A stretch of 16,777 nucleotides of DNA from contig PMCH01000128.1 in NCBI GenBank assembly GCA_003154055.1, positions 1 to 16,777 of the forward strand, written 5' to 3'. The translations under genes were made by a program, and so were the position numbers. Every line of letters starts with the position of its first letter. Within the stretch, counting starts at the first letter, position 1. Below the pieces are notes generated by a model. It saw only the letters and a program-made list of their open reading frames with translations, searched no databases and had not been told where the DNA came from. Positions 14,329 through 16,777 of the stretch are shown here, one piece after another. The DNA is from Acidobacteriaceae bacterium (GTDB lineage Bacteria; Acidobacteriota; Terriglobia; Terriglobales; Acidobacteriaceae).

Positions 14329-14342
14329 TGAAACCGGTTTCA
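14329..14342. promoter_or_regulatory. LacI-family-like operator palindrome
   Basis: TGAAACCGGTTTCA is a perfect 14-base palindrome with a central CG, and it fits the TGNAANCGNTNNCA shape of LacI/GalR and CcpA-type sites. It lies immediately upstream of the extended -10 box of the GloVer gene, where a bound repressor would block polymerase. It is also about 120 bases before the dimethylaminohydrolase ATG. No LacI-family regulator gene is in the window. Confidence 0.6.
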
Positions 14343-14423
14343 TACACTATTTCAAGTGATTTTGACCTTCTTTTTACAAATGGCTGCCGCTCCCCGGGGC
14401 CATGGGCGCACGGCGAATCAGAA

Positions 14424-14429
14424 TATAAT
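14424..14429 (+). promoter_or_regulatory. Candidate -10 box (TATAAT) of the dimethylaminohydrolase gene
   Basis: A perfect TATAAT lies 31 bases before the ATG at 14461, giving an expected leader of about 25 bases with GGAGAG (14448-14453) seven bases from the start. The -35 region is poor. Confidence 0.45.
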
Positions 14430-14460
14430 CGTGTCTTCATACCGCCTGGAGAGTTGCCGC

Positions 14461-15240
14461 ATGCCAGCCCTGACCGCTCTGACCCGCGCCGTGTCTCCCC
14501 GACTCGCCGAATGTGAACTTACGTTTATCGGGCGACAGCCGATCGATTACGCCGCGGCGGTTCACCAGCACACTCATTATCAGCAGCTCTTGCGTGACCT
14601 GGGGGTCAAGGTAATTGAGTTGCCCGCCGAGGACCGGTGCCCCGACTCCTGCTTCCTGGAAGACACGGCGCTGGTTCTGGACGAGGTGGCGATCATCACC
14701 CGTCCCGGCAGCGAAGCGCGCCGTCGCGAAGTGTCCGGAGTAGTGCCCGCGATTGTGGAGTATCGGAATGTGCTGCAGATCGACGCGCCCGGAACTCTGG
14801 AAGGGGGAGACATTCTCCGCATGGGCCGCAATCTCTTCGTGGGCACGTCCGTGCGCTCCAACGTGCAGGGAATTGAGATGCTGGGAGTGGCGCTGCAACC
14901 CTTCGGATACAAGGTCATTGCGGTACCGATGCAGGGCGCCCTGCACCTGAAGAGTGTGTGCACCGCGCTCGACGATCACACCCTGCTAGCCGATCTCCGG
15001 CACCTTGACCCCGCCGCGTTTCCGGAATACCGGCTGGTGCAGGTGCCGCCCGACGAATCGCCCGCGGCCAACGTGCTGCGGGTCAACGGCACGGTCTGCA
15101 TCCATGCCGGATTTCACAAGACGATCGACCTGTTGCAGTCCCAGGGGTACGAGCTCAGCACCATCAATATTTCGGAGTTTCTGAAGGCGGAAGCCGGGCT
15201 CACCTGCATGAGCATCCTTTTCGATGCCTCCGCTTCCTGA
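14461..15240 (+). CDS. N(omega),N(omega)-dimethylarginine dimethylaminohydrolase
   Basis: A 259-residue enzyme of the guanidine-modifying (amidinotransferase) superfamily that hydrolyses mono- or dimethylarginine to citrulline and methylamine or dimethylamine. The catalytic residues are visible and, by direct counting, fall at the numbers known for Pseudomonas aeruginosa DDAH: Glu114 in TLEGGD, His162 in GALHLKS and Cys249 in LTCMS. The CFLEDTALVLDE segment (about residues 64-75) supplies substrate-binding acidic residues. ATG 14461 follows GGAGAG at seven bases; an open frame continues upstream to 14356 but lacks support. It ends three bases from the stop of a small convergent gene. No arginine or citrulline catabolic genes sit beside it, so it may be a scavenging enzyme. 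Confidence 0.93.
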   Translation: MPALTALTRAVSPRLAECELTFIGRQPIDYAAAVHQHTHYQQLLRDLGVKVIELPAEDRCPDSCFLEDTALVLDEVAIITRPGSEARRREVSGVVPAIVEYRNVLQIDAPGTLEGGDILRMGRNLFVGTSVRSNVQGIEMLGVALQPFGYKVIAVPMQGALHLKSVCTALDDHTLLADLRHLDPAAFPEYRLVQVPPDESPAANVLRVNGTVCIHAGFHKTIDLLQSQGYELSTINISEFLKAEAGLTCMSILFDASAS

Positions 15241-15243
15241 GCG

Positions 15244-15432
15244 CTACAGCATCCCGCCGGTTTGCACCGCCAGAATATTCAGCGCCATCTCCAGTCTCGT
15301 AATGGCCGCGCCGAGTTCTGGATGCTCTCCAATTTTCTCCTGCAGGGACTTCAGAATCTGCTGTGCGCTGGCAACATGCGCTGCTGCCTGGGCTGGATCT
15401 TGCTCGGGATTGCGTTCGCTCTGCGTATCCAT
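15244..15432 (-). CDS. Small hypothetical protein (62 residues)
   Basis: A 62-residue, mostly helical and acidic protein: a Gln/Glu/Ala-rich opening (residues 1-25), then SAQQILKSLQEKIGEHPELGAAITRLEMALNIL, ending TGGML. There is no signal peptide or membrane span. A GAGGAG (minus strand, 15435-15440) stands just two bases before the ATG, somewhat close but supportive. The tail-to-tail position, three bases from the dimethylaminohydrolase stop, and the absence of any competing frame argue for a real gene. The family is not recognised. Confidence 0.6.
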   Translation of the reverse strand: MDTQSERNPEQDPAQAAAHVASAQQILKSLQEKIGEHPELGAAITRLEMALNILAVQTGGML

Positions 15433-15565
15433 GGCTCCTCGCTACCCTGTACCCCTCAATTCTATACGGGAAGGCTGGGAAGGCGGGCTCTCCCGCAGCA
15501 TAGTGGCAGACCCTACATAACTTCTGGCCTGCCGACGACCCGACAACTGAGCCTCTGGCAGCGAC

Positions 15566-15651
15566 TAGGGCGTTAGCTCACGCTACTCACGCGCCCGGAT
15601 GCCGGGAATCGTCCGCCGCACTCCCGGTGACCTCGATAGCTAACGCGCCTA
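15566..15651. repeat. Inverted-repeat element, possible MITE-like or structured RNA
   Basis: GCGTTAGCT (15570-15578) is the exact inverse of AGCTAACGC (15638-15646). Allowing one bulged base, the stem extends to 13 pairs (15566-15578 with 15638-15651). The outermost pair of bases is TA on both sides, as in a TA target duplication. The interior can fold two mutually exclusive hairpins: CCCGG/CCGGG (15594-15598, 15602-15606) or CCGGGA/TCCCGG (15602-15607, 15622-15627). It sits between the divergent 62-residue gene and DinB-family gene. Confidence 0.5.
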
Positions 15652-15673
15652 TATTCCCCTTTTGTTCGCCTTT

Positions 15674-15682
15674 TGCTATAGT
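15674..15682 (+). promoter_or_regulatory. Candidate extended -10 promoter of the DinB-family gene
   Basis: TGCTATAGT, identical to the box before the GloVer gene, ends seven bases before the ATG at 15690, so the RNA would begin at or next to the start codon. A -35 at 15654-15659 (TTCCCC) is weak. Confidence 0.5.
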
Positions 15683-15689
15683 GAGGCCC

Positions 15690-16175
15690 ATGAGCACAAA
15701 ACCGCAACACTACGACTTCGCCAAGCAGCTGCTCGCAAGCAAGGAATTCTTCGAGCGCTCAACCAGAGTCCTCGATGAGGCCGACTCCGGGTTCCGCCCG
15801 CAGGAAGGCATGATGACCGTCGCGCGGCATGTCGCACACACGGCTCAGACTCTCGATTGGTTCATCGAAGGAGCGTCCCGACGGGAGGGTTTCGACCTTG
15901 ATTTCGAGAAACACGCCAAGGCCCTCGAGGGTGTGACCTCGCTTGCCGCCGCCCGCCAGATGCTCGAAACAGCCTACGCGAACGCGATCCACTTTCTCCG
16001 CTCGCGCAGCCCGGAGGATCTCGCCTTACCACTTTCGCCCGGCCCGGTCATGGGAGGCCAACCCATCAGCGACATCGTCTGGGCCATGGTCGAGCACGCC
16101 GCGCATCATCGTGGCGCTCTGACCGTCTACTCCCGCCAGCTCGGGAAAGTGCCCCCGATGCCCTACGGCGGCTGA
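15690..16175 (+). CDS. DinB-family protein (putative metal-dependent, YfiT/DinB fold)
   Basis: A 161-residue cytoplasmic four-helix-bundle protein of the DinB superfamily. Histidines fit the metal triad: His47 or His50 in ARHVAHTAQTLDW, then His136 and His139/140 in VEHAAHHRGALTVY. The C-terminus (LGKVPPMPYGG) is the usual end for this group. Members include thiol-dependent transferases and damage-induced proteins; the substrate here is unknown. ATG 15690 is preferred: an in-frame ATG at 15627 lies upstream of the TGCTATAGT box and would encode an unlikely leader. GAGG at 15683-15686 is only three bases before the ATG, too close for a normal ribosome site. The gene is convergent with the permease gene. 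Confidence 0.83.
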   Translation: MSTKPQHYDFAKQLLASKEFFERSTRVLDEADSGFRPQEGMMTVARHVAHTAQTLDWFIEGASRREGFDLDFEKHAKALEGVTSLAAARQMLETAYANAIHFLRSRSPEDLALPLSPGPVMGGQPISDIVWAMVEHAAHHRGALTVYSRQLGKVPPMPYGG

Positions 16176-16217
16176 ATCGATCTCGATCGCCGGCGGGACA
16201 TTCAATGCGCGCATCAA

Positions 16218-16236
16218 GGTACCCGCTGATGGTACC
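16218..16236. terminator. Weak hairpin between convergent genes
   Basis: GGTACC (16218-16223) and GGTACC (16231-16236) can pair around a seven-base loop, 43 bases past the DinB-family stop. A second short stem (CCGGT 16282-16286, ACCGG 16293-16297) lies right after the permease stop on the other strand. Both are short and lack T-runs. Confidence 0.3.
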
Positions 16237-16297
16237 GCTTAACGGACTTCCAGTGGTTCCACAGTCGATCCCCGCGAGGTTCCGGTCGGATCACCGG

Positions 16298-16777
16298 CTA
16301 CTCGGAATCAACCCTCCGCGCCTCGTTTCTCCGTCCCCTCCAAAACAGAAAAGTGCCTAGCCCCAGAAAGAAGAAAGTCCCCGAGAACATTTTGACTTCG
16401 AACAGCGCCACCGATCCCACCTGCTTCGAAGGAACAAAGACAACTGCGATCGCCAGCAGACTTGTCAGCAGCCCTACCGACCCGATCATGCGCAGCGTGA
16501 ATGGACGGAAGCGTCCCGGTGGACGCGCTTCCTCTTTCTTATTACTTGCCAGCATCAGGACAGCCGCGAAGATGTACACATAGGGCACCAGGTTCAGCAC
16601 CGCGGAAAGGTCCAGCATGGTGATGAAGGCTTCCTTGACCGCCGACCCCGCGAAACTCATGCCCAGGAAAAGCGCGCACACCGTGCTCTGCGCGATCAGC
16701 GCGACATAGGGTGTCTTGTAGCGCGGATGCAGTTTGCCCAGCGCCGCTGGAAGGTAGCGATCCAGCCCGAACACAAA
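16298..16777 (-). CDS. APC-superfamily amino acid permease, C-terminal part (cut by right edge)
   Basis: The frame enters from the right edge and ends at TAG (16298-16300), giving the last ~159 residues. It starts with FGLDRYLPAALGKLHPRYKTPYVAL, a loop-and-helix signature of APC amino acid transporters, in which PRYKTPYVAL matches the conserved region before a late membrane helix. Four further hydrophobic segments follow: ~ALIAQSTVCALFLGMSF, VLNLVPYVYIFAAVLMLA, IGSVGLLTSLLAIAVVFV and FSGTFFFLGLGTFLFW. A basic tail (RGRRNEARR) ends the protein. The transported amino acid cannot be told from this part. The GTG near the edge is not a start, because the frame continues beyond the window. Confidence 0.88.
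   Translation of the reverse strand, partial: FVFGLDRYLPAALGKLHPRYKTPYVALIAQSTVCALFLGMSFAGSAVKEAFITMLDLSAVLNLVPYVYIFAAVLMLASNKKEEARPPGRFRPFTLRMIGSVGLLTSLLAIAVVFVPSKQVGSVALFEVKMFSGTFFFLGLGTFLFWRGRRNEARRVDSE

Overview
This is a GC-rich (roughly 60-65% in most genes) chromosomal window from a Gram-negative bacterium. It has lipid A kinase, Kdo transferase and heptose core genes, a periplasmic parvulin, several Sec-exported proteins and a GloVer-type (TIGR03803-like) repeat protein. This mix fits Acidobacteriota of the Koribacter/Terriglobia kind best. The assignment is an inference from gene content, because no rRNA or marker tree is available here.

Layout from left to right: a parvulin-type peptidyl-prolyl isomerase truncated at the left edge (+); a 31-bp-arm inverted repeat between convergent genes; gatB (-); a lower-GC islet with a seven-helix membrane protein (-), ending at what looks like a decayed tRNA-Thr fragment; a small exported protein of unknown function (-); then, divergently, a compact LPS inner-core operon from about 4.16 to 10.45 kb (+): waaA, lpxK, rfaE1, rfaE2, a waaC-like heptosyltransferase, an isoprenylcysteine-methyltransferase-family membrane protein and a DUF3108 protein. 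Junctions in the operon are overlaps of 4-8 bases or gaps of 11-23 bases. Next come a TPR protein with a lipoprotein-like leader (+), a small six-cysteine exported protein (+), a convergent exported protein with seven GloVer-type repeats (-), a dimethylarginine dimethylaminohydrolase (+), a 62-residue protein (-), a DinB-family protein (+) and the C-terminal part of an APC amino acid permease (-) cut by the right edge.

How the genes work together: WaaA adds Kdo to lipid A, LpxK makes the 4'-phosphate of lipid A, RfaE1 and RfaE2 make ADP-heptose from heptose 7-phosphate (with a phosphatase not in this window), and the heptosyltransferase uses ADP-heptose to extend the Kdo core. The two last operon genes have no established LPS role and are the natural candidates for new envelope functions. 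The GloVer-repeat gene carries a perfect 14-bp LacI-family-like operator across its promoter.

I see no clear defence system, CRISPR array, insertion sequence or rRNA. The most interesting signals are regulatory or structural. They are -10 boxes placed 6-8 bases before ATG (candidate leaderless mRNAs), the tRNA-like fragment beside the low-GC islet, two palindromic elements (777-860 and 15566-15651), and the LacI-like operator. I do not see a clearly new multi-gene system.
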